Shown: positions 32,562-40,039 of the stretch, in pieces
Numbering within the stretch: position 1 is the stretch's first letter
Layout of the letters: each line of letters starts with the position of its first letter
Assembly: GCF_900129205.1 (NCBI RefSeq)
Contig: NZ_FQUK01000024.1
Location: 1-40,039 of the forward strand
Source: Thermomonas hydrothermalis
GTDB taxonomy: Bacteria > Pseudomonadota > Gammaproteobacteria > Xanthomonadales > Xanthomonadaceae
DNA length: 40,039 nt
Direction: 5' to 3'
Made by a program: the position numbers and the translations under genes
The notes under the pieces: generated by a model
Told to the model about the DNA's origin: nothing
The model's input: only the letters and a program-made list of their open reading frames with translations
Database searches by the model: none

Positions 32562-32622
32562 GCGCGCTGCCTGCACCGCGTACGCACGTTTGCACCCTGC
32601 TGCGGGTACACGCAACCGGCCA

Positions 32623-33981
32623 TCACTCGACCCCCAGCGCGCGCAGCATCCCGCGCGCCTTGGCGCGCGTCTCGTCCAGTTCACGCTGAGGATCGGAATC
32701 GATCACGATGCCGGCACCGGTGCGGAACCGCAGCCGCGTGCCTTCCACTTCCGCGCTGCGGATCAGGATGTTGAGATCGAGGTCGCCGCTGTGCCCAAGC
32801 CAGCCCATCGCGCCGGTGTAGGCACCACGACCGACACCCTCCAGCTCGGCGATGATCTGCATGCAACGCACCTTCGGACACCCCGTAATGGTGCCGCCGG
32901 GAAACACCGCCGCGATCGCCTGCCCAGGCGTCACGCCAGTGCGCAGCACGCCGCGTACGTTGCTGACGATGTGATGCACGTGGGCGTAGCTTTCCACCGT
33001 CATCAACTCGTCCACCCGAACGCTGCCGGGGGCACAGACGCGCCCGAGATCGTTGCGCTCAAGATCAAGCAGCATCACGTGCTCGGCGCGTTCCTTGGGA
33101 TGGCCGACCAGCTCGCGGATACGCGCCGCGTCGTCGTCGCCGGCAAACCGCGGGCGGGTACCGGCAATCGGCCGGGTCTGCGCCACGCCATCGTGCAACG
33201 CCAGCAGCCGTTCTGGCGAGGCGCTGACCACGCTGCCCCATGGGCTGCGGAAAATGCCGGCAAACGGCGCCGGGTTGTGGGCACGCAGGCGCGCAAACAG
33301 CGCGGCGGGCTGCAATGCCGCCGCAAAGCCGACCTGCCAACCGCGCGACAGGTTGACCTGGAACACGTCGCCCGCCGCCAGGTAATCCAACACCCGCGCC
33401 ACACCGTCCAAATAACGCTGCGGCGGGTCTTCGTCGATCGCAATCGGCGGCATCCACGCCGGCAGCGGCGGCAACGCACGCGCCTGTTCAGCGTCGTCGG
33501 CGATGCGTTGCAGCCACGCCTCCGCACCGACTTCTGCCACGGCCACACAGTCGCCCGTAGTGCGGTCGCGCAGCAGGGCCGCCGGGCAGCGCAGTGCAAC
33601 CGCGACCGGCAACCCACCCTCTGCCGCTGGCAGCTGCACGACCGGCTCGATCTGGGCCGCCAGCTCATACCCCAGCAGCAGCGCCCAGCCGCCATGAAAC
33701 GGCAGCGCCGGCGCCGATCCGGCATCGCCTGCAGCACCGCGCGCGTCCTGCCAGCGCGCATCCAGCACGTCGAGAAAGCGGCCATCGATCAGCGCGCCGT
33801 CGAGCGCACGCACGCGGCCATCACGGTGCAGCGCGAAGCCCTCGCCAGCGTGCGCCAGCAGCAGGTCATACCGGCCCAACGGCCCACCGCTGCTGGACTC
33901 CAGCAGCACGGGGTAACGCACCGGGTCAAGCCGATGCAGGGCCAGTAGGTCGGGCTCGTCAGCCAGGGTAAGACAACGCAT
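32623..33981 (-). CDS. pabB: aminodeoxychorismate synthase component I
   Basis: PabB aminates chorismate to aminodeoxychorismate with ammonia from a glutaminase partner (PabA or TrpG, not in the window). The start at 33981 gives 452 residues and is supported by GGGGAGG about 8 bases upstream; a GTG at 34005 is possible but less likely. The chorismate-binding domain fills the C-terminal two thirds, with GDVFQVNLSRGWQ, IAGTRPRF, LDLERNDLGRVC and FPGGTITGCPKVRCMQII, ending in YTGAMGW and FRTGAGIVIDSD. The N-terminal part is poorly conserved, as usual. It lies after fabF and before pabC. Confidence 0.94.
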   Translation of the reverse strand: MRCLTLADEPDLLALHRLDPVRYPVLLESSSGGPLGRYDLLLAHAGEGFALHRDGRVRALDGALIDGRFLDVLDARWQDARGAAGDAGSAPALPFHGGWALLLGYELAAQIEPVVQLPAAEGGLPVAVALRCPAALLRDRTTGDCVAVAEVGAEAWLQRIADDAEQARALPPLPAWMPPIAIDEDPPQRYLDGVARVLDYLAAGDVFQVNLSRGWQVGFAAALQPAALFARLRAHNPAPFAGIFRSPWGSVVSASPERLLALHDGVAQTRPIAGTRPRFAGDDDAARIRELVGHPKERAEHVMLLDLERNDLGRVCAPGSVRVDELMTVESYAHVHHIVSNVRGVLRTGVTPGQAIAAVFPGGTITGCPKVRCMQIIAELEGVGRGAYTGAMGWLGHSGDLDLNILIRSAEVEGTRLRFRTGAGIVIDSDPQRELDETRAKARGMLRALGVE

Positions 33982-34031
33982 CAGCCGTGCCTCCCCTGCC
34001 GGCACCGTCGTCCAGGAAACGGCACGAACCG

Positions 34032-35270
34032 TCAGATCCGCTTGAACACCAGCGTGGCGTTGGTACCGCCGAAGCCAAAGCCATTGGAGACGGCGACATC
34101 GATCTTCGCCTCACGGGCAACGTTGGGGACGTAGTCCAGATCGCAGCCTTCGCCCGGCTGCTCCAGGTTGATGGTCGGCGGGATGATGCCGGTTTCCAGG
34201 GCTTTCACCGTGTAGATGGCTTCCACGCCACCGGCCGCACCCAGCAGGTGGCCGGTCATCGACTTGGTGGAGCTGACCATGGTCCGGTAGGCATGCTCAC
34301 CCAACGCACGCTTGATCGCCTGGGTTTCGGCAACATCGCCCAACGGAGTGCTGGTGCCGTGGGCGTTGATGTAGCCGACGTCCTCCGGGTTCACCCCGGC
34401 GTCGCGCAACGCCAGCAGCATGCAGCGCGCCGGGCCTTCACCGTTCTCGCTGGGCGCGGTCATGTGGAAGGCATCCGAAGAAGCCCCGAACCCCGCCAGC
34501 TCGCAGTAGATGCGGGCACCGCGCGCCTTGGCGTGCTCGTATTCCTCCAGCACCAGGATGCCGGCACCATCGCCCAGCACAAAGCCATCGCGATCGGCGT
34601 CCCACGGCCGCGAAGCGCGGGTAGGATCGTCGTTGCGGGTGCTCATCGCCTTCATGGCGCAAAAGCCGCCCATCGAGGTCGGCGAACTGCCGCGCTCGGC
34701 ACCGCCGGCAAACATCACGTCGGCATCGCCGTACTGGATCATGCGCATAGCCGTACCGATGCTGTGATTGGCGGTGGCGCAGGCGGACACCGCCGAGAAG
34801 GTCGGCCCCTTGAGCCCGGTCAGCAGCGAAAGCTGCCCGGGCAGCATGTTGATGATGGTGGACGGGATGTAGAACGGGCTGATCTTGCGCACCCCGCCTT
34901 CATGCAGCTTGATGGCGGTTTCCTCGATGCCCCAGATGCCGCCGATACCGGCGCCGATCAGCGCACCGATGCGCTCGGCATTGGCCTCGGTGATCTCAAG
35001 CCCGGCGTCCTCTTTGGCCATCAACGCGGCAGCCAGCCCGTAATGGATGAAGTGATCCATCTTCTTGGCGTCCTTCGGGTTCACCCAGCGGGTGACATCG
35101 AAGTCGCGGATCTCGCCGGCAATCCGGGTGGGATATGAGGACGCATCGAACCCGGTGACCGGGCCAATGCCGGAGCGGCCATGGATGATGGCGTCCCAGT
35201 TGCTGGTCAGGTCGTTGCCCAATGGCGAGACGATGCCCATCCCAGTGACGACCACGCGACGCTTGCCCAT
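34032..35270 (-). CDS. fabF: beta-ketoacyl-ACP synthase II
   Basis: FabF elongates acyl-ACP by condensing it with malonyl-ACP. The start at 35270 (MGKRRVVVTGMG) gives 412 residues, the normal length. ATGs at 35273 and 35279 are also in frame after AAGGAGG, so the exact start is uncertain by up to three residues. The catalytic Cys164 is in VSACATANHSIG, with His304 in NAHGTSTPLGD, Lys336 in STKSMTGH and His341 in GHLLGAAGG. It follows acpP across a 142-base gap with two strong hairpins. Confidence 0.97.
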   Translation of the reverse strand: MGKRRVVVTGMGIVSPLGNDLTSNWDAIIHGRSGIGPVTGFDASSYPTRIAGEIRDFDVTRWVNPKDAKKMDHFIHYGLAAALMAKEDAGLEITEANAERIGALIGAGIGGIWGIEETAIKLHEGGVRKISPFYIPSTIINMLPGQLSLLTGLKGPTFSAVSACATANHSIGTAMRMIQYGDADVMFAGGAERGSSPTSMGGFCAMKAMSTRNDDPTRASRPWDADRDGFVLGDGAGILVLEEYEHAKARGARIYCELAGFGASSDAFHMTAPSENGEGPARCMLLALRDAGVNPEDVGYINAHGTSTPLGDVAETQAIKRALGEHAYRTMVSSTKSMTGHLLGAAGGVEAIYTVKALETGIIPPTINLEQPGEGCDLDYVPNVAREAKIDVAVSNGFGFGGTNATLVFKRI

Positions 35271-35314
35271 CATCCTCATCCTCCTTCAGATCCGGATTGA
35301 CTCTTCGCAAACAC

Positions 35315-35392
35315 GCGGGGCCGCATGCGCGGCCCCCGCAAGCCGTGGCGGCGGGCGCCTGCGCGCTCCGCTGCACGGCCGCTTGCAGGCGC
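35315..35392 (-). other. two tandem hairpins between acpP and fabF
   Basis: Hairpin one pairs 35315-35324 with 35329-35339 (ten base pairs with one bulge, 4-base loop). Hairpin two pairs GCGCCTGC (35355-35362) with GCAGGCGC (35385-35392). On the transcribed minus strand hairpin two comes first. After hairpin one the sequence is GTGTTTGCG, a poor U-run. They may reduce read-through or protect the short acpP message, which is normally far more abundant than fabF. Confidence 0.65.
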
Positions 35393-35412
35393 ACTCAGCG
35401 CCCGCGTTGGCA

Positions 35413-35652
<240 letters not shown>

Positions 35653-35681
35653 GTTGCGTTGCTCCTCATGGGGCGGAAATA

Positions 35682-35696
35682 AGGCCGTAATGGCCT
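35682..35696 (-). other. small hairpin in the acpP leader
   Basis: AGGCC, a 5-base loop and GGCCT on the minus strand are followed by TATTTCC, ending about 25 bases before the acpP start. It could be a weak terminator for fabG or a leader structure of acpP. The stem is only five base pairs. Confidence 0.3.
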
Positions 35697-35774
35697 AGTT
35701 TAAGGGAAAAACCGGACGCCGCATCCTGCCACAGGGGCGCCCGCGGGGGAATCCGAACCGACAGGCTCAAGCCG

Positions 35775-36521
35775 TCACGGCATGTACATACCACCGTTGA
35801 CGTGCAGGGTTTCGCCGGTGATATAGCTTGCCTCCGGGCCGACCAAGAAGGCCACGGCACGGGCGATGTCCTCCGGCGTTCCAAGCCGGCCCAAGGCGAT
35901 CTGCCCCAGCATCGCTTCCCGGGCGGCTTCCGGCAGCTGGGCAGTCATGTCGGTGGCGATAAACCCAGGCGCGACCACATTGACGGTGATCCCGCGCGAA
36001 CCGATTTCCTTGGCCAGCGACTTGCTGAAGCCGATGATCCCGGCCTTGGCGGCGGCATAGTTGGCCTGCCCGGCATTGCCGGTGACCCCGATCACCGAGG
36101 CGATGTTGACGATCCGCCCCTTGCGCGCCTTCATCATGCCGCGCAACACCGCCTTGCAGGCGCGGTACACCGAGGTCAGGTTGGTATCGAGGATGGCCTG
36201 CCAGTCCTCGTCCTTCATGCGCATCAGCAGATTGTCGCGGGTGATGCCGGCGTTGTTGACCAGGATGCTGACCGGGCCGAACTCAGTGGCGATGGCATCC
36301 ACCAGCGCCTCGATCGCCCCCGGCTCGGTCACGTCCAGCCTGCGCCCATGACCGCCCGCTGCCGCCAGCCGTGCACCGATCGCCTGCGCGCCGGCCTCGC
36401 TGGTGGCAGTGCCGATCACGGTGGCGCCCCGAGCGGCCAGCAGATCCGCGATCGCGGCACCGATCCCGCGCGACGCACCGGTGACCAGCGCGATCTCTCC
36501 CTGCAACACCCGCTCGCTCAT
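35775..36521 (-). CDS. fabG: 3-oxoacyl-ACP reductase
   Basis: FabG reduces 3-oxoacyl-ACP with NADPH. The start at 36521 gives 248 residues and overlaps the fabD stop as ATGA; a longer frame upstream is inside fabD. The short-chain dehydrogenase features are complete: TGASRGIG (14-21), NNAG at 89-92, Ser142, and Tyr155 with Lys159 in QANYAAAKAG. The end GETLHVNGGMYM is typical. It is the third gene in fabH-fabD-fabG-acpP-fabF. Confidence 0.97.
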   Translation of the reverse strand: MSERVLQGEIALVTGASRGIGAAIADLLAARGATVIGTATSEAGAQAIGARLAAAGGHGRRLDVTEPGAIEALVDAIATEFGPVSILVNNAGITRDNLLMRMKDEDWQAILDTNLTSVYRACKAVLRGMMKARKGRIVNIASVIGVTGNAGQANYAAAKAGIIGFSKSLAKEIGSRGITVNVVAPGFIATDMTAQLPEAAREAMLGQIALGRLGTPEDIARAVAFLVGPEASYITGETLHVNGGMYMP

Positions 36522-37471
36522 GCCGCCTGCTCCTTCCAGTCTTCGATTGCGCCAGCCAACTCGGCCGGTGTGCCCAGCGCGCGCGCCTCGAGTGATTTGT
36601 CGATGCGCTTGATCAGCCCGGTCAGCACCTTGCCTGGGCCGCACTCCGCCACCCGGCGCACTCCGCGCGCCGCCAGTGCCTGCACGCAGGCCGTCCACTG
36701 GACCGGTAGATAAAGCTGGCGCACCAAGGCCGCGCGAATATCGTCGAGGCTGTCATGCACCTGCGCGTCCACGTTCTGCACCACCGGCAGCGCCGGCGCA
36801 TGCCAGTTCAGTCCGGCCATCGCGTCCGCCAACCGGTTGGCGGCCTCGCGCATGAGCGGGGTGTGCGAGGGCACGCTGACGGCCAGCTTGACCGCCTTGC
36901 GTACGCCCTGTGCCTGCAACAGCGCCAGCGCCTTGTCCACGGCTTCGGCATCACCACCGATGACGATCTGGCCCGGCGAGTTGTAGTTGGCGGGCACCAC
37001 CACCTGGTGATCGGACGCTTGCCGGCAGATGGCTTCGACCAGCGCGTCACCGGCACCCAGCACGGCCGCCATGGCACCGGTGCCGGCAGGCGCGGCGTCC
37101 TGCATCAACTGGCCGCGGATACGCACCAGGTGCGCGCCATCCTGCAGCGACAGCGCACCGGCGGCGACCAGCGCGGTGTATTCGCCCAGACTGTGCCCGG
37201 CCAGCATCACCGGCTGTGGCCCCGCTTCAGCCTGCCACACCCGCCACACCGCAATGCCGGCTGCCAGCAACGCCGGCTGGGTGTATTCGGTGCGATTGAG
37301 CATTTCTTCCGGGCCGCCTTGCGAGAGCGCCCAGAGATCGACGCCGGCACCCTCGGAGGCCTCCTCGAAGGTGGCCTTGACGACGGGATGCAGCTCGGCC
37401 AGTTCGGCCAGCATGCCAACCGACTGTGAACCCTGACCGGGAAAAACCAGCGCCAATGGAGCGTGGGACAT
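36518..37471 (-). CDS. fabD: malonyl-CoA:ACP transacylase
   Basis: FabD transfers malonyl from CoA to ACP. The start at 37471 (MSHAPLALVFPGQGSQ) gives 317 residues and matches the family; an in-frame ATG at 37486 adds five residues, and neither has a clear ribosome binding site. GQGSQ is at 12-16, the nucleophile Ser94 in GHSLGEYTALVA, and the catalytic His203 in VPSHTPLM. The protein ends with CGPGKVLTGL and a helical tail. The gene lies 112 bases after fabH, and its stop overlaps fabG. Confidence 0.96.
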   Translation of the reverse strand: MSHAPLALVFPGQGSQSVGMLAELAELHPVVKATFEEASEGAGVDLWALSQGGPEEMLNRTEYTQPALLAAGIAVWRVWQAEAGPQPVMLAGHSLGEYTALVAAGALSLQDGAHLVRIRGQLMQDAAPAGTGAMAAVLGAGDALVEAICRQASDHQVVVPANYNSPGQIVIGGDAEAVDKALALLQAQGVRKAVKLAVSVPSHTPLMREAANRLADAMAGLNWHAPALPVVQNVDAQVHDSLDDIRAALVRQLYLPVQWTACVQALAARGVRRVAECGPGKVLTGLIKRIDKSLEARALGTPAELAGAIEDWKEQAA

Positions 37472-37583
37472 GGCAGTTGCGTTCATGCGTTGGGAATCGG
37501 GCTGCCGAGCGTCGGCGGCAACGGGTCGGGCATGATACGGGCAATCGCGCCGAACCGTCTGTACCTGGGCGTATGTGGGCGGC

Positions 37584-38573
37584 TTAGTAGCGCAGCAACG
37601 CCGAGCCCCAGGTGAAGCCGCCACCGAACGCTTCCAGCAGCAGCAACTGGCCACGCTGGATGCGGCCAGAACGCACCGCCTCGTCGAGCGCCAGCGGCAC
37701 CGAGCCGGAGGACGTGTTGCCGTGGCGATCGACGGTGACCACCACCCGATCCATCGGCATCTCCAGACGCTTGGCCGTGGCCTCGATGATGCGCAGGTTG
37801 GCCTGATGCGGCACCAGCCAGTCGATCGCGTGGCGATCCAGACCATTGGCCATGAGCGCCTCGTCCACCACCGCATCCAGTGCCTTGACCGCGTGCTTGA
37901 ACACTTCGTTGCCGGTCATCAGCACCCGCACCCCAGCCCGCGGTTCGTCCGGACGGAACCCGGCGGACACGCCGACCGGATTCCACAGCAGCTCTTTCTT
38001 GCTGCCGTCGGCGTGCATGTGGGTACTGAGAATGCCGGTCTCTTCGTCGGCCTTGAGCACCACCGCACCAGCGCCGTCGCCAAACAGCACACAGGTGCCG
38101 CGGTCGGACCAGTCCAACATGCGGGTCAGGGTTTCAGCGCCCACCACCAGCGCCGTCTTGACCGTGCCGGTACGGATGAACTTGTCAGCAATCGACAGGG
38201 CATAGATGAAGCCCGAGCAGGCCGCATTGACATCGAATGCCGGACAGCCGGCAATGCCAAGCTTCTGCTGCAGCAGGCATGCCGAAGAGGGGAAGATCAG
38301 ATCGGGCGTGGTGGTCCCCAGCACGATCAGCTCCACCTCATCGGCGCTGACACCAGCCGCCTCCAGCGCCCGGGTCGCTGCCTGCAAGGCCAGATCCGAG
38401 GTGGTCTCGCCATCGGCCGCCACGTGCCGCTCGCGGATGCCAGTGCGCGCGGTGATCCACTCGTCACTGGTCTCCACCATCTGCGCAAGATCGTGGTTGG
38501 TCAGCACTTTTTCCGGCAGATAGCTGCCGGTACCGGCGATGCGGGCGTAGATGCGTGGTGCGTTCTGAGTCAT
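37584..38573 (-). CDS. fabH: beta-ketoacyl-ACP synthase III
   Basis: FabH starts fatty-acid synthesis by condensing an acyl-CoA with malonyl-ACP, and its specificity helps set straight or branched chains. The 329-residue protein has the catalytic Cys119 in [11 protein letters not shown], His256 in VPHQANLRI and Asn286 in [15 protein letters not shown]. The usual neighbour plsX is absent between rpmF and fabH. A terminator-like hairpin lies 36-56 bases upstream of the start (38573), so expression may depend on read-through or on a promoter very close to the gene. Confidence 0.97.
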   Translation of the reverse strand: MTQNAPRIYARIAGTGSYLPEKVLTNHDLAQMVETSDEWITARTGIRERHVAADGETTSDLALQAATRALEAAGVSADEVELIVLGTTTPDLIFPSSACLLQQKLGIAGCPAFDVNAACSGFIYALSIADKFIRTGTVKTALVVGAETLTRMLDWSDRGTCVLFGDGAGAVVLKADEETGILSTHMHADGSKKELLWNPVGVSAGFRPDEPRAGVRVLMTGNEVFKHAVKALDAVVDEALMANGLDRHAIDWLVPHQANLRIIEATAKRLEMPMDRVVVTVDRHGNTSSGSVPLALDEAVRSGRIQRGQLLLLEAFGGGFTWGSALLRY

Positions 38574-38594
38574 TCGTCAGGCTCGTGGCAACAG

Positions 38595-38629
38595 TCAAAA
38601 AGCAAAACGCCTTGGATCAGACCCAAGGC
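38595..38629 (-). terminator. intrinsic terminator or attenuator upstream of fabH
   Basis: On the minus strand GCCTTGG (38629-38623), a 7-base loop and CCAAGGC (38615-38609) form a perfect 7-bp stem. It is followed by GTTTTGCTTTTTG, a T-rich run with nine T. It lies after rpmF and just before fabH. Alternative pairing of the 3' arm with GCGCTTGG at 38666-38659 would break the stem. Confidence 0.65.
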
Positions 38630-38872
38630 TCCTCCAGCTCGAAAGCCGGCACGCAAAGCCAAGCGCGCAAGCGACTGGTTTTGCGAACGTCGCGTCTGGT
38701 CAAGCGCCGGACCGGCGTCGACTGGCCCCTTTCGGGGTGGGCGTGCGCAGACGTTGCCAAGAGTAGCCGATCCCTCCCCCGCGCACACGCGACAGGCGCA
38801 TAAACGCGATCGGCCACGCCAGAGGCGCAGCCGATCACGAAAGCACAGACAGCGGCCTGGGCGGCCGACGGA
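38630..38872 (-). promoter_or_regulatory. structured rpmF-fabH intergenic RNA region
   Basis: This 299-base gap (38574-38872) is the largest without a gene. I see no tRNA and no plausible small protein. On the minus strand it holds a nested hairpin GATCGGC/GCCGATC (38808-38814 with 38830-38836, with an inner CGCC/GGCG stem), a CCCC-GAAA-GGGG tetraloop stem at about 38726-38737, an odd palindrome around CGCCGGACCGGCG near 38705-38717, and the terminator at 38595-38629. It could be a regulated fabH leader, a small RNA, or an rpmF 3' end plus a promoter. No convincing -35/-10 pair was found. Confidence 0.4.
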
Positions 38873-39067
38873 TCACTCTTCGTCGACGATCCGGGTCTTG
38901 GGCGCGATGACCTGCTTGCCGCGATAGAAGCCATCGGCAGTGACGTGGTGACGCAGATGCGTCTCGCCGCTGGTCGGATCGGTGGACAGCTGCTTGGCAG
39001 ACAGGGCGTCATGCGCGCGACGCATGCCGCGACGGGACGGGGTAACGCGGGACTTCTGGACGGCCAT
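38873..39067 (-). CDS. rpmF: 50S ribosomal protein L32
   Basis: L32 is a small basic protein of the large ribosomal subunit. The 64 residues include the signature [14 protein letters not shown] and [18 protein letters not shown]. It lacks the CxxC zinc motif found in some bacterial L32, like the E. coli protein. It follows yceD by 70 bases, the standard pairing. The start is ATG 39067. Confidence 0.97.
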   Translation of the reverse strand: MAVQKSRVTPSRRGMRRAHDALSAKQLSTDPTSGETHLRHHVTADGFYRGKQVIAPKTRIVDEE

Positions 39068-39137
39068 GGGACTACTCCAAGGAAAACCTGAAACGATTGC
39101 GTGGGGATGCGTAACTCTGCGGACAGGGATTATCGCA

Positions 39138-39656
39138 TCATTTTTTCTTCAACCCGGCCAACACCGCGAACGGATTGGCTTGGGCGCGCTCTTCGGCGGT
39201 CGGCGCGAACTCCCGCTCCACCACCTCGGCATCGGGCGCCACCGGCACCACCGGCAACGCCAGGATCAACTCGTCCTCCACCAGATCAGCCAGACACAGC
39301 TGACCATCGGCGGGCACCAACAGAGGCTCGTAGCCTTCCGCCAGCGCAGCCTCATCGGCCTCGTCGCGGATCAGCCCGAGCCGCTGCACCAGCCGCACCG
39401 GCTGCAGGAACCGCCGCAGGCTGCGCTGGCATTCCAGCGGCAACTGCGCATGCACCTGCAACTCGACGAACGGCTGCCGCATCGCATCGGTGCCGAAGCT
39501 CAGCGTGAAGCTGACCTCGCCATCGGTGTCAACCAGACTGCCGCGCAGACGCGCCAGGGCCGCAAGCGGGATGCGTCCCTCGAACTGACGACGCGACGCC
39601 ACCATGCGCCAGGCATCCACGACGTCCGGAATGCGGCCGGCCAACGGGTTGGACAT
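39138..39656 (-). CDS. yceD: YceD/DUF177 family protein, 23S rRNA accumulation factor
   Basis: This acidic protein of 172 residues belongs to the DUF177 (YceD) family, always paired with rpmF and linked in other species to 23S rRNA accumulation. Conserved pieces are [14 protein letters not shown] near residue 50, [12 protein letters not shown] in place of the usual cysteine-containing motif, and a hydrophobic end with [15 protein letters not shown]. The start at 39656 ([14 protein letters not shown]) matches the family length. In-frame codons continue upstream to 39725, but that sequence is IS and junction DNA. An IS481-like element ends 34 bases upstream, so the native promoter is displaced. 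Confidence 0.93.
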   Translation of the reverse strand: MSNPLAGRIPDVVDAWRMVASRRQFEGRIPLAALARLRGSLVDTDGEVSFTLSFGTDAMRQPFVELQVHAQLPLECQRSLRRFLQPVRLVQRLGLIRDEADEAALAEGYEPLLVPADGQLCLADLVEDELILALPVVPVAPDAEVVEREFAPTAEERAQANPFAVLAGLKKK

Positions 39657-39666
39657 AAGGGTCTGC

Positions 39667-39695
39667 ATGCTACGGATCAGCCGCCTGCCTGTCAA
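39667..39695 (-). promoter_or_regulatory. hybrid promoter formed at the IS end upstream of yceD
   Basis: The minus strand reads TTGACA (39695-39690), exactly 17 bases, then TAGCAT (39672-39667). The -35 is a perfect match and overlaps the transposase stop codon and IS terminus. The -10 has four of six consensus bases and would be host DNA. Transcription would start near 39660, about 4 bases before the yceD ATG. Confidence 0.55.
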
Positions 39696-40039
39696 ATCGC
39701 TGTATGAGTCCACCACCTTTGGCACTCGGGTTGGTGCTGGAGCAGGAAGTGTAGCGGGGGTCGCTGGCCGAGGGCGTGGTGGGGGCGCTCGGCGTTGTAG
39801 AAGACGAGCCAGTTGGCCAGCTGCTGGTTGAACGCATCCAGGTCGGTAAAGAGCAGGTCTTCGTGGTAGTCCACGAAGGACTCCTGCACGGTTCGATTGA
39901 AGCGTTCGACATGCGCGTTCATCTTGGGTGTCTTGGGATACGTGTACCAGCGCTGGATCCCCTGCGTGGCGAGCGCCTTGGAGAAGTCGGCCTCGAACTC
40001 GGAGCCGTTATCGGAGAGCACCCGCTTGGGCACTTGGGG
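39690..40039 (-). mobile_element. IS481-like element, 3' end of transposase
   Basis: The frame runs from the window edge to a TGA at 39692-39694 and encodes about 115 residues of an integrase-core (DDE) transposase. It contains LSDNGSEFEADF with the second catalytic Asp, MNAHVERFNRTVQESF with the Glu, then DYHEDLLFTDL and NWLVFYNAERPHHALGQRPP. The GTG at 40033 is not a start, because reading continues upstream in frame. The probable IS end is TGTCAAATCGC at 39690, so the stop lies within the terminal repeat. An IS3-type assignment is a weaker alternative. It is transcribed toward yceD. Confidence 0.8.

Noticed and set aside
32548-33948. Plus-strand open frame opposite pabB
   Set aside because: Shadow of pabB, low complexity and without motifs.
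38570-38803. Short open frames in the rpmF-fabH gap
   Set aside because: Cys/Arg-rich or random composition on both strands, no ribosome binding site, and overlap with the RNA stems and terminator.

Overview
The window is GC-rich, densely packed bacterial DNA. Gene order and protein families point to a gammaproteobacterium of the Xanthomonadaceae (Lysobacteraceae): an rpfG-rpfC pair beside lysS, prfB, recJ, rpfE, greA, carB, carA and dapB, then dnaJ-dnaK-grpE-hrcA/recN, a kynurenine-pathway cluster, and a yceD-rpmF-fabH-fabD-fabG-acpP-fabF cluster without plsX. This is the arrangement I know from Xanthomonas and relatives. Most of the window is conserved housekeeping sequence. I found no CRISPR array, rRNA, tRNA or phage.

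Layout. 1-~320: 3' end of an ISL3-type insertion sequence. ~320-3163: rpfC and rpfG (minus strand), the two-component system that senses DSF (diffusible signal factor) and controls cyclic-di-GMP. RpfC has lost its C-terminal Hpt domain at the IS junction, and the usual neighbour rpfF is not present in the window. 3281-4798: lysS. 4974-6014: a compact membrane diguanylate cyclase on the plus strand. 6087-14754: a leftward run carA-carB-greA-rpfE-recJ-prfB with overlapping or nearly touching genes; prfB carries the classical RF2 programmed frameshift. 14894-17891: dapB and a large DUF1631 gene. 18052-22964: heat-shock cluster hrcA-grpE-dnaK-dnaJ, with recN divergent from hrcA. 24823-28510: ACMSD, kynureninase and kynurenine monooxygenase (plus strand). 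28539-34 kb: pabB, pabC, mltG, tmk, holB, pilZ (minus strand, tightly overlapped). 34032-39656: yceD, rpmF, fabH, fabD, fabG, acpP, fabF. 39690-end: the 3' end of an IS481-like element reading toward yceD.

How the genes fit together. The fab genes with acpP form the fatty-acid initiation and elongation set, which also supplies acyl precursors for DSF-type signals. RpfG (HD-GYP phosphodiesterase), the GGDEF enzyme, a PilZ protein and a DUF1631 protein are all known or possible parts of cyclic-di-GMP and pilus control. The three kynurenine genes take L-kynurenine to 3-hydroxyanthranilate and detoxify or channel the product of the next (absent) dioxygenase step.

The most notable signals are two IS-junction effects: an IS end that removes the RpfC phosphotransfer domain, and an IS end that places a perfect TTGACA 17 bp from a host -10-like hexamer just ahead of yceD. 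There are also several unexplained RNA structures: a terminator with a structured leader before fabH, an attenuator-like hairpin before carA, and strong hairpins between dnaK and dnaJ and between acpP and fabF. Both ends of the window lie inside insertion sequences, which is typical of assembly breaks at multicopy elements.
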